NCBI GenBank assembly: GCA_013397795.1
Contig: VZTJ01001442.1
Span: 62,001-126,000 of the forward strand
Source of the DNA: Orthonyx spaldingii
Lineage: Eukaryota > Chordata > Aves > Passeriformes > Orthonychidae
DNA length: 64,000 bases
Reading direction: 5' to 3'
In this document: positions 49,611-63,298 of the stretch, in pieces
How positions within the stretch are numbered: position 1 is the first letter of the stretch
Layout: the number at the start of each line of letters is the position of its first letter
Program-made: the position numbers and the translations under genes
The notes under the pieces: model-generated
What the model was told of the DNA's origin: nothing
The model's database searches: none
Seen by the model: only the letters and a program-made list of their open reading frames with translations

Positions 49611-51091
49611 TGAGTAAACACATTTAAATAAAAAGAAAAAAGTTAGTAATTGATATGCTTCCTGGAATATTATATATAATTCTTAAATGTCAACAAAGTC
49701 ATTTAAAACCAATTTCTTTTTAAAATAAGAGTCTAATAGAGTTTCTGAGCAATGAGGCACTGCTGTGATGGCCAGGGCAGGTGGTCAGCACAGGCAGCCA
49801 CAGAAAGCCCAACCCCTTAGCATGGGTGTTTACACCATGAGCTCACATTTTTTAAACTACATTGGGTGCCATAGAAAATCCATGGGTTTGTAATTCCTTG
49901 TCCTTTGTATCAAGACAAGACAGAGAGAAGAAGGTGAAAGTGGAGTAAAAGAAGCACAAGCAGACCCAGCAGGGAATTCTGGCCCTGCGATATCAACCCA
50001 GACTCGCTGACTGTCCAAGTACAACCAAGCCCTCTGTCCTGCACCTTCCAAACTGCTCCCAGCCACTCTCCTGGAACTTCCTACTTCTCTTCCTTTGGCT
50101 GTTTCAGGAATTGTGGCCAGGTTTACCCTTATTTGTTCTCTGCCTCAGTTTTGAATACAACCACTTCTATTTTCTGTAACTTCAGGTGTCACGTTCAGCT
50201 CTGGATCTCCTGGAGAATAACCCTAAATTATAGGTCAGGGAGCAGATTTCCTAAACACAGACATGCACTGAGCAAGTGACTGCCATGCAAGCAGCCAACC
50301 CGTGTGAATTGTAGAGAGCAGAAGGGAGAGGGCTCTTGGAGCAGCCTGATCTGATGGGAATATGGTTTGCTGATATAAACCCTGACTGTCCAGGTTGCTG
50401 AGGGTTGCCTGGCTCGCCCACAGCCTCTGGGTGGTTGCAGCTGGGTCATGATGTTCTTGAAACCACTGAGATTTCACTTTCTTCTTGCACTTTTGCAAAG
50501 AATAGCTGAGTTTTCCTGCCATTCCAAGCTCCTGGCACCTTCCATGACTTTGAAGTAGTGCTCCTGAGGGTGGAGCAGGAGGCCCTCTGCAGAGGGGACA
50601 CAGAACTAGCCTCCACCAAAACTGTGAGCAGAGCTCAAGCTGCACAAGGAAATGGCACCAAGGGGATGTGTCCCCTCTGCACATATTTGGCAATCTTTAA
50701 TATTTGTGACAGCACCAGATTTACCTTGGTTTTTGCTTAATCAGCCTGAATCAGCACAAAGACTCTTGCACAGGGGTAAGATTTGGACTGGCTGGAAGGA
50801 CAATTGTGATTTACCTGTGATCTCTCAGTCCTCTGCCAACGAGTAGTCTAAAATTCCATTCCAAAGTCTTACTTTTTGGAAGCACCCCCAGGCCATGTAC
50901 AGAACCCTAACCTCTTTGTACACTAACAGTATTACCTAGATTAAATAAGAGAAATAGCCAGATGACCAAAAAAAAGGCAGGTAAATGTTGTAATGAATTT
51001 TATCCTTACTCTGACATCTTACACTCAGCATTCATCTGCACAGTTCTTTATTTAAAGATCCATTTATTTTAGTGCTGTTTTGGTTTGCATG

Positions 51092-51140
51092 TTATTATTA
51101 TTATTACTACTATTATTATTATTATTATTATTATTATTAC
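51092..51140. repeat. (TTA)n microsatellite, interrupted
   Basis: These are repeats of TTA/ATT with one interruption (TTACTACTA) after the first seven or so units. Confidence 0.95.
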
Positions 51141-51929
51141 AGATTTCAAGCATTTTTCTATAAGGCAATGCAGCTTCATAAAGTTATATGGAATGTATAA
51201 ACTATAAAGCAAATTTTACAATTCCTATCCATTCCTATTACTCTTTTATGCCTCCTGAAATCACAAAAGAAGGAAGGGTGGTTAGTAGCTTTGTAGTTTT
51301 TGTGCTCCTTTTTGTTCATGATTCTTCACTCTTATCTGAATTATGCCAGACACAGGTAGAGACTACCACTGTTCTGAGTGATAGCATTTATAAATACATT
51401 GATTCAGAAGAAAACTATATAGGGCAGTTTTGATATGACTTACAGACCATCATTGTTGCAGTGAAGTAATAAAAAATTGCTCTAATAATAGCAATAACAG
51501 ACAATGCTCTATAAATACGGCAATAAATAAGGACCTTGTCTAAATGCTAAGTTTTCATTCCAACCCATGTATTTATATGATTCATTCTTTTACTTTTCCA
51601 GGTACCTTCACACCCTCTGACCTCTGACTTTCTCTGATACTCTTAGCTTGTGCAGAGAAAATACACTGCGAGAAGAAATTCAAAAGTAAGAGTCTCAGCA
51701 TGCAAAAAAGAAATGCTAAAGAATCTAAAAATCATCCAACCTTCAACTTTTGATGGACGAACATTCTAGTTAGAGGTCAAAGTTATGCAGTTACGTACAC
51801 TTTTGTATACTCTACACAAATCCTACTCCACAAAGACTGTAAATCAGACAAAAATGTGAATGACTGATAAATGAAAACCTCAAATTTCTATCAAATTTTC
51901 AGACCAAATGAAAGGATTTGATTTTCCTA

Positions 51930-52062
51930 AATCATACAATTACACACTGGTTTGGGTTGGAAGGGACCTTAAAGAATATCTAGTTCCAGCCCCTGCCATG
52001 GGGACACTTCCACTAGACCAAGCTGATCCAAGCTCCATCCAACTTGATCTTGGACATTGTGG
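51930..52062 (-). mobile_element. CR1 3' fragment
   Basis: The plus strand includes CTGGTTTGGGTTGGAAGGGA, CCAGCCCCTGCCATGGGGAC and CTCCATCCAACTTGATCTTGG, which is a CR1 3' end read in reverse. Confidence 0.87.
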
Positions 52063-53264
52063 AGTAACTTTGATGATAACAAAGCAGACTAGAGAAGAAA
52101 AAAAACTAAAAATATATAAATACATTAATTCTGTTTTGATCCAAGTGTTACTGATGTCACTGATGATTTTACATTTTTTGTTTCATGAACAATAGGAATG
52201 AAATTGGAAAGGCAATGGCACGTCTTTAATTATCTTCCAAGCAGAGAAGTGTGACTATGTTCAGTCCCAAGATCACAGCTGAAAACTGTTTTGTCAGAAA
52301 GTGAATAAAAAAAAGATGAACAAAAAGAGGAGAGGGAAAGGTAATGAAACAGAAATGCAGATTATGCTGAGATGTAGCATGGTCCAGAAGTGACCGAGGA
52401 TGTGCAAAGAGCACCAGAACCACGTTTGTTTTGCAAGACCTGCAGCCCACAAAGAACATTAACTCACAAAGCAAAACACCACGGAACAAAGTTATTAAAT
52501 AACCCAAACCCCCCAAGAACCAGCAACAAAACACCAGTGAAATCATCTGACACAAAGCAGGCAGGATGTTCTCCAGTGCCTTGTTTTCAGAGATTATCAC
52601 AGAGCAGGTTTCCCTGGGCAGCAGCGTTTTCAGTTCCCAGAAATAAACTCTAGCATTTGGCATTAATGAGACAAATGCCTACAGTTTTCAGTCAGTTAAA
52701 CCTCATAACCATGGTGATAATGACCCGATTATAAGTGCACTGAGAACATACCTCCTAGCACTTAAGCAGGGCTGAATTCTTGTGATATCAGTGGGTAGTA
52801 TTTCCCTGGGAAACAGTCTCCTTTTTTTTGTCCACGATAATTAAGCCTATAGAAGACTTTCCTAATAAAAGGGAAATCTATTTCTGCAGAGATTTTGCTC
52901 CTGGTGAGTCCTTTTAAGCGCACGTAGCTAATATTCCTAACGAAGTGCCCATGCAGAGGTGGCGTGTGCCTCGCATAAAGGACTGTCCTCTTCAGCAGGA
53001 CTCTTTAAAAATGGATTTGGCTTCTGAGGATGAGAACTGAGCCAGCACAAAGGAGAATGAGGCAATGCTGGTCGCTGCAGAATAAGCAGCCTCTGTCACA
53101 TTCACATAAATCTCTTTAACACTTTAAACATTTAAATGAGGATTTAGCGCAAACTCCTGGTGTCTGCGTGAGGGAGGAAGGTCTGTTCTGAGCAGTTGTG
53201 CCGACAGAAGATGGGGCAAAAGTTGGAATGAGGAGAAACCTGAAGGCTTTAGGATTCTCCTGAA

Positions 53265-53347
53265 TAACACGATGGTGGTGCTGGGCTGATGGCTGGGTCT
53301 GGTGATCTTTGAGGTGTTTTCCAGTCGCAGTGGTTCTGATTCCATGA
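53265..53347 (+). mobile_element. CR1 3' end fragment
   Basis: The block GGTCTGGTGATCTTTGAGGT followed by TTTCCAGTCGCAGTGG and a terminal TTCTGATTCCATGA marks a sense-strand CR1 tail. Its upstream limit is blurred by divergence. Confidence 0.8.
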
Positions 53348-56300
53348 CTCTTCTACCAGCCTCACCTTCAGGGCTTGTCCTGCAGCCCACGCTCCCACAC
53401 CCCATAACCCTTGCCCATTCTGCAGTCGTCGCTCGTCTCACCTCAAAAAAGAGTTGATCAAGTACATAGGTACTAAATGTACTTTCTATTTAGATGTGGG
53501 TCTCCTGCCAACTCTCTTCTTTCTTTTCCTCCAGGCTTGACAGTTTTTCACAAAAGCACCTTTATTCCAGCACCTCCCCTTGCCACACAATAGTTGCTGC
53601 TCCGCTGCCCTACTTTTGCCATTGAACATATTAAAACACTCCTGCTAATGAGTGTGTAATTAAAATAAATCAAATTTTCGGAGCGTTCCAAGCACTGATA
53701 CTTCTCACGCTACAGGCTAGATGAACATTTCTGAAGGAGGTACAGACAAACCAGAAGCATTCACAATATCAGGGGTTGGATTCATGTTTTCAATATGATT
53801 TTTTTAATAGCCAGCAATCTAAAACAATACCTCAGAGGTATGCAACATTTCCAACACATTTTCTAGCAGCATAGGGCTGACGCTTTAATTTGAAGACTCT
53901 CCACTGACTCAGGAGGTCTGGAAACATTCCCATCATGTTTTTCTGTCATCTGTAAGATGGAATAGGAACAGTAAACTCGATCTTTCTGTAAAAGAGATAA
54001 TCGCAGAATTTCCATTAACTTCATTAGAAGGGAAATAGGAAACTTCTTTCAAGTTTCTGGACAAGAAGAGGACTTTGAATTTTACTGAATGCAGCACTAA
54101 AGCTTCCCAAGAGATCAGTCTAATCCTTCCACTTGCACTTCTTTGTTTCTACACTCCCAGGAATTTACTGTGAGCCAGACTGTTACATTAAAATAACAAG
54201 GAAATGGAAATGCATTCTTCTTACATAAAGCATTAAATACCTCGGAAATCAGAATCTTTCAGGAACTGGAAATTAGCTCACACTGTTTGAATTCTGCTCT
54301 GTTACACCTGTTCAAAATACACTGCTTTTTTAAGGCTGTTCAGGCAACAATCACCTCTCCGCTCAAGTCTATTCCCCACTATCTCAGGGAGCGATATATT
54401 GTCTGCAAATTCCAGGAGAATCCACAAGAATATTGAAACAAGTCTGGCAGCACTGACAGCTCTGGCATCACAGCCACAACTTTCCCTTTTCAAGGACATT
54501 TTTAATCCGCTGCCTGTCAGATGCCACATCCCCATGCAGCCTTCTGGATTGCAACAGGGAAGTGTGCAGGAAATGAGGCTGCTGGAAAACCAGGCAGGGC
54601 AGCAGTGCCAGAGCCTTTATTTCCTGCACTTGGAGAAATCAAAGGTGCATCAGCCTCATACGGAGAATAAGGACAGGCATTCTCTCCGAAAGAACAGGTT
54701 ATCTCTTTTAATTAATCTTGAAGAAGAGATGACAGTGAAGTTCTCTTACAGAGAAGTAATAGAGTTAGCTAAAATGTAATAAAAACGGAGGATTTTGTTT
54801 CAGTCTCCATTTAGCTACTTCTGCTTGCCCATATCTTACTTAAATTAACACTAATATTATTTTTTCTCAGTTTTTATTGCCTAAAGAGACAACTGAACAA
54901 CAAACAGTAAATGAAATCTATATATTTGGTTTAAAAGATAAAATTAGAAACAAAGAGAATAGCACAGATACAAATTAAAATAATATTTCATGTTCATAAA
55001 AATCTCAAGGTATCTGCAGAAAGCAAAAGCAAAGATGCCTACTGAAGAAAAACCCAATTCCCAACTTTCCATCCTTTTCCAAACACAATTCCAATACTAC
55101 ATAAATGACAAAAGACTCCAAAGAAATCTGGGGGCTCATACTGTAAAGGTTAAATGTCTTCTTCCACTTAACCCAACTGCACAATGCCATGCAAGGACTT
55201 CCCAAGAGTATTGGGAATAGGATTTGTATCTTCATGGACCAGTTCCAACAGGAAATGCTGAGGCCACTGGGATTTTTCACTGTGTCCCATTAGTTTCAAG
55301 AAGACAGGATGATTTGCCTATTTATAAGACTTACAAACATTATTGGTCATAATAATATTGCAGTTGAATGGATTTTTTTTTTAATGTTGGGAAAGTATGA
55401 ATAAAAAATATAGTCCTTCCTGAATCAGAATGAAAAGTTAAAATGTTCCTTTTCTTTTTGAAGTGTCAGGAAAAAGATCCTCTTGCTAAATATTAAAATT
55501 ATCTTTGGACAATTTGGGAACAGTTTACCTTTAACGTGGTCAGTTTTTCAAATTATGTATATATTATTTTTAGGACAGAAAAATAATAATTTTAAAAAAT
55601 TCTTTGGCAAACTCGTACCAAAGAAAAAATGTGACAGGTTAACATTAGGTCCTAAAAATAACATGAAAGGCATTTAAAGTCTTGAAGATTAAAAGTCAAA
55701 ATGATAAGGGCAGGTTAATTAAGAACTCAATTTTCCATAGAGATTTTACCTTTGATTATACATTTCTGTGCAATTCTAAAACTTAGCTGGGATATTCTTT
55801 TCAGCAACGTCTCTAACAATTTACTGATTCAAGCTGGTTCCAGGCCTCATGTTTCCTGCCCAGAACCTCCTGAGTTGTTTGTGCTGTCCGTGGCACCCCC
55901 TGCACCTCACTCACGGTCACACCTGCAGCAGGACATTTCCCATGGCTATTTTATTTTGTCGTCAATCTCCCCTGCCTGGGGTTGTCATCCCAACTCTCAC
56001 GAGGAATCCCATTAGTGTCCATAACGTGGGTGTCTGCCTGGCTCACAGAGAAGTGTGCAGGCATTTATTTTTAGGTTTTATCTTCATTACTTCCCACCCA
56101 TTTATTCCCTCTGGTAAACGATTGTAACACGTTTGCCCTTTCTGTCTCATTGGTACAGCCAACTCTCAGTTTGCAGTTTTGCTAAACACTTATTTTTATT
56201 CAACTGGTTTTAGTGTGCTTTCCTGCATCTTTGCAGACCTACCTACAGACTGTGCAGCTACAACTGATCTGTAATTTAATCATTAAATCCCTAGCAGTTG

Positions 56301-56969
56301 TTCAAGCTAAAGGGAATTTAGCTTTGCTAAATTTGTGTCAGAAAAGAAAAGCAACTCAGTACTGAAGCTTTAAACTGCATTCATATGGCTGCTTCATTCA
56401 TATGGAAAGTTCTGGCTGAGAACTCGGTGATTCCCAATATTGTTATTACATGAACTAAACAAGAAGAGATATTTTAATGTACAGAAGACTGCTCTTAGAA
56501 TTAGGCTCTGAGGGCAACGTTACCCAGGCAGACTGCTGAGCCCAGCTGGAAAATCCTTCACATCATCCTGATTCACGGGAATAGAAAGACCTATCAAATA
56601 TCAAGACCTGTTCATTAAAACGTACATGAATGTGTCCTACTACGGGTACGAAAAAATATTTAGAATATAGAATACAGGATCTCGTCCAAGGGGTTTTATT
56701 CATTTCTTTCTGGTCCTAGTATAGATGAGACAAAGGCAAGGGCAAACAATGATGTATCATAAGGGCAAGTGCATCTCTTCCGTCAAAAAACAGAAAAAGA
56801 GAGAGCCAGAGTTCCTATGAGCGTAAGGATCTAGGGAAGGAGAAAAGTTCAGAAGGAAAAAGAGAAAACCTATGAAAGGAAAGCACCACTTATTATCAGG
56901 ACTGTGGAGTCCTGTGGAAGTGAAAGGACTTTGTTCTGCTCAGAATTGAAAGAAACTTGACCACCTGCA

Positions 56970-56987
56970 CGTCTGCACGTGCAGACG
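56970..56987. promoter_or_regulatory. 18-base perfect palindrome centred on an E-box (CACGTG)
   Basis: CGTCTGCACGTGCAGACG is its own reverse complement, with CACGTG at its centre. CACGTG is the canonical E-box bound by bHLH factors such as USF, MYC/MAX and CLOCK/BMAL. A half-repeat GCACGTCTGCACGTGC overlaps it. Regulatory function is inferred from the motif only. Confidence 0.3.
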
Positions 56988-59565
56988 ACCGTGTGAGGTA
57001 GGACATTCCTAGATATCTACAGCTCCTTTCATGGCATGGTAGGTGAAAAACCTTTTGACAAGGGTTGTTTTCTCAACTAGAGGTCTTACACATGTAAATA
57101 TCTGGATTAAATTCATATATGCCACTGTATATTTTCTTTATGCCCTTTTCCTTATCAGAATGTTTATCTCATTTGTAGTGCACAATTATTTCTGAGCCAC
57201 TGCACTGTGAGAGCAGGGGAGAACTCCCACGTCACACACCACAGACTTGCCAGTTTGGAATATTTTCCTCAAGGAAGGACAGATCCTCCTCACTGTAAAC
57301 CAACACCAAAATAAGAAAAGCAGACCAACATGGTTTATTTTATGCCTGAAGGAACATGGGCTTTTTCTTTCTGACAATTCTCAGTATTCTCGTGGATGTT
57401 GTGTTTCAAACTGAGAATTAATTGGAGTAAGAATAAACTCTACTTAAGTAGATGAAAACACGACAGGATAAGTATTTTCATGATCCTCTTCAAACCATTT
57501 TCTCTATTAACATCAGGGTTTTATCATCACCTAATTTTGCACATTAAGGATTTTATGAAAACTGAAGAAAAAGCATGGAATGATTTTTCATATGCCAGAC
57601 TCTAGATACACTTGGAGAAGATAAAATTAAATTTCCTTGTAAATTTACATATTATTTGTGAGACTCCCATATCCTCCATTTGGTGGAATTATTATAAATG
57701 TTGGAAAATTATGAACTATTATAACCATGACACAAAAGGGCCTTTTTGTTATTTCTTTTCATATTACTTTTAATAAAATTTGAAGGAAGAATACCCAAAG
57801 CCCATGTAATATAATAACCATTTCCTGGGAATTTAAAGGGATAGATTGGGTTATCCAGAGAGAGGTAATGAATAAGAGTTTGATGAACTGGGAAGATGGT
57901 AGTTGAGGCTGACTGGTGGAAGCCCTGATCTCAGTGATTCCAATACGAATGCGAAGAAAATTCCTTGACATCCGTGGTGTTTATTCATTGCAAAAGGTCA
58001 GAATCTCACCACACAAAATTAGAACCACTTTTTATTTTGCTCACTGGATTCTGCTGTCAAGTCTGTAGAACAGTGATGAAACTTCCAACCTTCCAGGCAT
58101 TAAAGATCTGAAAATAATGATCACTCCATAGTGGAGAAAGTCTCCTGGATGAATAATGAAACCTTTCTTAAACCCAGCTCTGCTTCAGCGTGTTGAGGCA
58201 TTATATGCATTATCTTGTAAGAGATTAAATTATAGTTTTGCTGTCAGACATGCAAATTCTGCTGAAGCACCGTGAGAAGTTCTACAAGGTAAAAATAACA
58301 GTGAAGTGCAGAAGACAGCAATGATATAAGTCTCAGTGCCAGTTAGCTATGAAAGATTCCCACACCAATTTTTCACACTAAATGAATAAATCAAAGGGGA
58401 TGATTGCAGACTGAACCATAAACCATAACAACAAAACATGTAAAAATGTACTGTAGGCAAAAATTCTCTAGGAAAAATAATATGAACACAGCAAACTTTC
58501 CACAGCCTTTTATTATTCTCTAAGCTGATTTCTTCTGACTCAGAATCTCTATTTGTCTGAGATATTCTTCCCAATCTGACCTCTGTGTTCATACAAGCTG
58601 TTGATACATGCTATCTCCTGCTTCTGAGAGCTCAGAGGCAGGGAAATATTCTGTGAATTTTATAGTCCTTGCCTGACATTCTCTGACCTGCTGACAAGCA
58701 GTAGCTGCCAATTAGAGGGTGGAGGACAGGCAGAGTGCTGAAGTTTCCCAACCCATACACAAGCCAGCCAGAATAAAGATCAAATTGAAATCTGTACAAA
58801 TCTGAGTGCCTCCAAGCTCCTGCTGGAATGCTCTGTCTAACTGTACTGTTCAAAATGTTCACTGTGGAGCTCTCAATGCTAAAACCCTTCTCCATCTTCT
58901 GGGTTTATTTACTTTCGTTTATCTTTTTTAGGGAGACAAGATAAAAAAAAAAGAGAGTATGCAACATTTAAGGAACTGTAGTGTGAATTGTTTATGGGTT
59001 TTTGACAACTGTGATGGCAAGTGTTGTGTGAGTGCTGTTAAGGTCTCTCGTTTACATATGTATATTTATAGCCTGCTCAGGGTTTGGCAGTCTTCAAATC
59101 CCTGTTTGTTTTTTACCCTTCTCCCTTGACTAAACTCATAACTAATAGAAGAGTCCTTCAATTTGCTTTGCTCCATCATGTCATGTGTTCTGTCCTTTTC
59201 TGTTGTTGTTTTGTGGTGTTTTGGGGTTTATTTTTTTATCAAGCGAAGAATAGTTATCTAAAATCTTTCCAAAATGCTTATCTAAGCATCTCTATTATGT
59301 GCTATTTTATTGTTTTGAAATCATCTCACGCTGTGCTGCCAACGAGCTGGCGATGCTGTAACTCCTTGCACTCTTTACTCCTCTGCACATGCTGCTGCAA
59401 AGATAACGAGGCTGTAGCTGGGATTAGAGGCTGCTAAGACACATCTTTTTATGAGAGTCTGGTGCTGCTGTGATGGATCGAGGCAGCGGTGCTGCTGAGT
59501 GAGCCTGGGGAGTGATGAGTGAAATGCTACTGCTTTAACATCCTGCTCTGGGTTTGGAATCAGTG

Positions 59566-59890
59566 TCACAGACTGGGTTGGGTTGGAAGGGACCTTAAAG
59601 CCCATCCAGTGCCACTCCTGCCATGGGCAGGGACACCTTCCACTGTCCCAGGCTGCTCCAAGCCCCAATGTCCAACCTGGCCTGGGACACTGCCAGGGAT
59701 CCAGGGGCAGCCACAGCTTCTCTGGGCACCCTGTGCCAGGGCCTCCCCACCCTCACAGGGAACAATTCCTTCCCAATATCCCATCCATCCCTGCCCTCCT
59801 TCAGCTTAAAGCCATTTCCCCTGCTCCCAACACTACTTGTCCTTGTCAAAGGTTCCTCTCCAGCCTTCTTGAAAGCCCCCTTTAGATGCT
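59566..59890 (-). mobile_element. CR1 LINE 3' end
   Basis: The plus strand starts ACTGGGTTGGGTTGGAAGGG and continues with CCAGTGCCACTCCTGCCATG and the GGGACACCTTCCACTGTCCC block. It runs further 5' into the CR1 than its relatives at 8.4 and 13.1 kb. All of the open frames here are products of the element. Confidence 0.92.
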
Positions 59891-62758
59891 TTAGGTTTTC
59901 TCCTCTTTTCTCTCACTCTCTGAAATATTGAGGGCCAGATTCTCATAGGAATTGTGCTGTTTTACACCTGCTCAAGAACTGACCCCTGTGTTACTTTTCA
60001 GAGAAAGCAGCCCTGGAGATTCAGTTTAATTAAAACTCAGCTGTCCAACTGAGTTAAAGGGTTTTTTAATATCATCACCTTAAATTCCTCAATAAGATAT
60101 GGAAACAGATCCCTAACATTTCACTTGTTGCATTCTTAGAATTAGTGAACAGTCCACTTATGGCAATCACAAGATCTCGCTATACTTACGGTGAATTTAA
60201 TCCAAAGATCTCCAACAGTTTCCACATTAAAAAAAAAAAGTATGAAACCTCAGGTATTTCATTTTCATGGTGACACAAACAGAAATCCCGTGCTGTGCAG
60301 TAGAAGATGGTACAGAGGCTTCTTAGCTACCTCTGGGTGATGCCCAAAGTCTGATTGCAGGTCCCAGTCCTCCTGGCAAGATTAAATAATGACCCAAATT
60401 TAAATCTAAAACTCACATCTAGCCATATTAATAGCAAGCTAGGTTTGTGAAGCTCTTAATATTGAGTGAGATTTCTAAAGAAACCTCCAAAAGTATTCAA
60501 TTCTCACGGAAATTTCAGGGCAGAAAAACATTCAAGATCACAATTTCTATATATTTCCTAACTTTTAACTTGCCTTTGGAAAAATGTCAAGTTTTGCCTT
60601 GTATGAAGGCAGTCTGATCTCCCAAGGTAGTGGAGAATTTGGCACTTCATAGTGGTCCTGAACAACACCTGTCCTTGAAAATCTGTCCTGTGGCTCCTCC
60701 TTGACATGGTTATGCCACCAAACCTACAGCACAGGGAAAACCCAAATTTTTTATAAGGATCAATACTTTCTGGCTCTTAATTTCGTAGATCATTGCAATT
60801 AAATTTATATTTCATTTCTTCAATGAAATCAATAAAAACCTGCTATCAGAGGACTTTCTAAAACACTGTTTCTAACTGTGATTTTACACTTTAAAGCTGT
60901 TGCTGGGTAATTCTTTTTCCCAGTCTTTGGTCCCTGACAAGGTTTCTCAGCTGTACAGTCTTTAATTCTACCCACAAACTGAATGGATAAGGTGAAAGCA
61001 AGAAGAGTTCGAGATCTGGATTTCAAAAGCTTCCCAAAAATTGGCTGTTTATACAAAACCGTGCAAAGTGTTGAGATTTAGAATTTGCCAGAAATCTGAC
61101 AAAAGCTCAAGGCTTTATAGTATTTCAGCATTTCTACTTTTGATTATGGCAATTACTTGAATTCACAGAAAAACACATTCAAATAGGAGGTATGAAAGGA
61201 AAAAAAATTGAACCAAGGAAGCTTTTCCAGACAAAACAAAGAAAACAAAGAAAACAAAAAAGGTCTGTATTTCAGTCTGAATTTTGAGTGAGAAACTAAT
61301 TTCATTACACTTAAGTTTCCTCTCTAACAGTCCACCATGAGTCATTCACGGGTTAATTATAGATAATCAGATATAGTTACCATCACAGTAGAGCCCTGTT
61401 ATTTGTAATCTAAACTTCTCAGATACAACAAAATGCTTAAATCTCTCATAGCAAAGAAAAAAAAAAAAGTGATTTGGGGAAAGTAAAAAGCAAATTGCAC
61501 AATAAAATTTAATTGAAATTACAGGGCACATTCTCAGGGATGTTTATTCTTTCTCACTCAGATGGAATAAATGGGCTGTAAATAGCTGGTGGAAAATTCA
61601 ATTTATGCATCTGTTCTTCTGTTGCCTCCTGTTCCTTTACTGCACTGTGGCCATCCCAGAACTGTTTGGACTCTATAAGAACACCTCTGCTGTGCTCACC
61701 TGGCCCAGCTCCCACAAAAGGAGGTGTATTCTGGGATGGAGGATGAATCCTCCAAGAGACAACTATGGAACAACCTCACTTCATTAATGGCAATGCTGTA
61801 ACATAACTGTGTTTATAATTTTGCAGAATGCAGTAAGACTATTCAATGATATTTAATTTACCATGCAACCAAAGTGTTTTTTATGTGTTCTGCACAGTTG
61901 TTTGGGCTCGTTGAAGAAAGTTTGTTGGGGACAGTGCTGGAATTACAGCTTGTAGCAAATTGGAATTGTGGTTGTCTGAGAGGAGCACGCTGCTGTCTCC
62001 CAGAACTGGGGCTCAGGAAGCAGGATGAAACCCAGATGTACTGTGGACAGCCCTCTCCCACCTTCCCACAAACACAGAAGTCTCTAATTGTCTGGTGGGA
62101 GTGTGACTGCACCACCCCAGGGAGCTCAGCAGGGTCATCCTGCCAGTGGGCAATGACAGGATACATGGCCAGAATCACAGCAAATGCTGCTGATGCCTTT
62201 TTCTCTGGTCCTAAAATAAGAGCCAGACACTGTTAGAGTGATAAAAGGGGGACTTTTATGTGAGGATCCTCAGGTGCACTAAATCTGTCAGGTGGAAAAT
62301 ACCGAAGGAGCACCCCCTGTGTGAGCCGTGTACAATTTTCACAGATTCTGCAAATCAGCACATCTGACAAGAACCCCCCAGTTAGGAACCTGTCTGATGA
62401 AGTAACCCCCCAGTTCTAGTAACTTCTAGATTCTCCCTCCTTAGGATGAGGTCCAGGCCCTGTTTACAAAAGTACATCTCGGAGAGCTGGGTTCAGTTTT
62501 GCTTCCTTAGGAGAACCAAGATAGCACAGGGATCCTGGAATTTGCCTTGTCTTTCTGCCAAAGAAAATGCTGAAGCTAAGCTACAATATGAACCTACAAA
62601 GCTACAAATATATGTGTAAAGGATACAGAGACTATATAAAAGGAAAAAGGAAAAAACCAAAACAACATCACTGCAGCAGCCCACAAGCTTCACGTGCTGT
62701 TCACACCATCCCTCAGCCAGCAAAGGAGAGAGGTCACTCCTGTGGGCTGGGGTCAGTG

Positions 62759-63298
62759 TGTTGGAAAATACACCAAGTTTAAATTTTTTTTTATTTTATA
62801 ACTTTAGTCAGGTTTGTTCACCTTTGCCTTGGGGAAAGGAATTTTAAAGGTTTGTTTTAGAGGATGTTGCACCACTCAACAGAGATGAGCTTAACATCTC
62901 AACAAGTCTGGGAGTGGCCCGAAAGATATCCAAAGAGATGATGACCATCAGCAGAACATCAACAAATTTCTACTCCAGATGTTGCCCCTGGCATGGTTGG
63001 AGACATCAGAAAAGGCTGATAAGGAAAGCCTATTAATATCAGAGGCAAAGAAGAAATCAGGATCCAATAGGAAACCAAATGCTAACAACTACGCAGCTGG
63101 GGATCAATGAACATTAAACCAACTGATTTCTATGAGTGTTGGACTCCATAAAGTTTGGGAAAGAAATCTAGTAAAACTCATGTGTGTATGGAATATTTTC
63201 TGTGGCACATCCTGGCCAGAATAAAACAACGTCTGGTTCTCTATCACTTCAAATACAGTGTTAGAGGGTTTTCATTTTCCTCCCGAGTTTCTGTGACA
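62759..63298 (+). mobile_element. LTR, family B copy 2
   Basis: This 540-base element runs from TGTTGGAAAATAC to TTTCTGTGACA, related to 26575-27141 and, in its first 130 bases, to 33556-33687. The poly(A) signal is at 63220-63225, inside a 21-base block (63205-63225) identical to copy 1. A 4-base AGTG flanks both ends and may be the remnant of a 4-5 bp target duplication. No retroviral coding sequence is seen on either side, so it is probably a solo LTR. It is antisense to BRINP3. Confidence 0.7.

Noticed and set aside
50331..50362. Short CR1-like wording (CTTGGAGCAGCCTGATCTGATGG...)
   Set aside because: Only about 30 bases resemble CR1 and there is no tail or further match, so it was not annotated.
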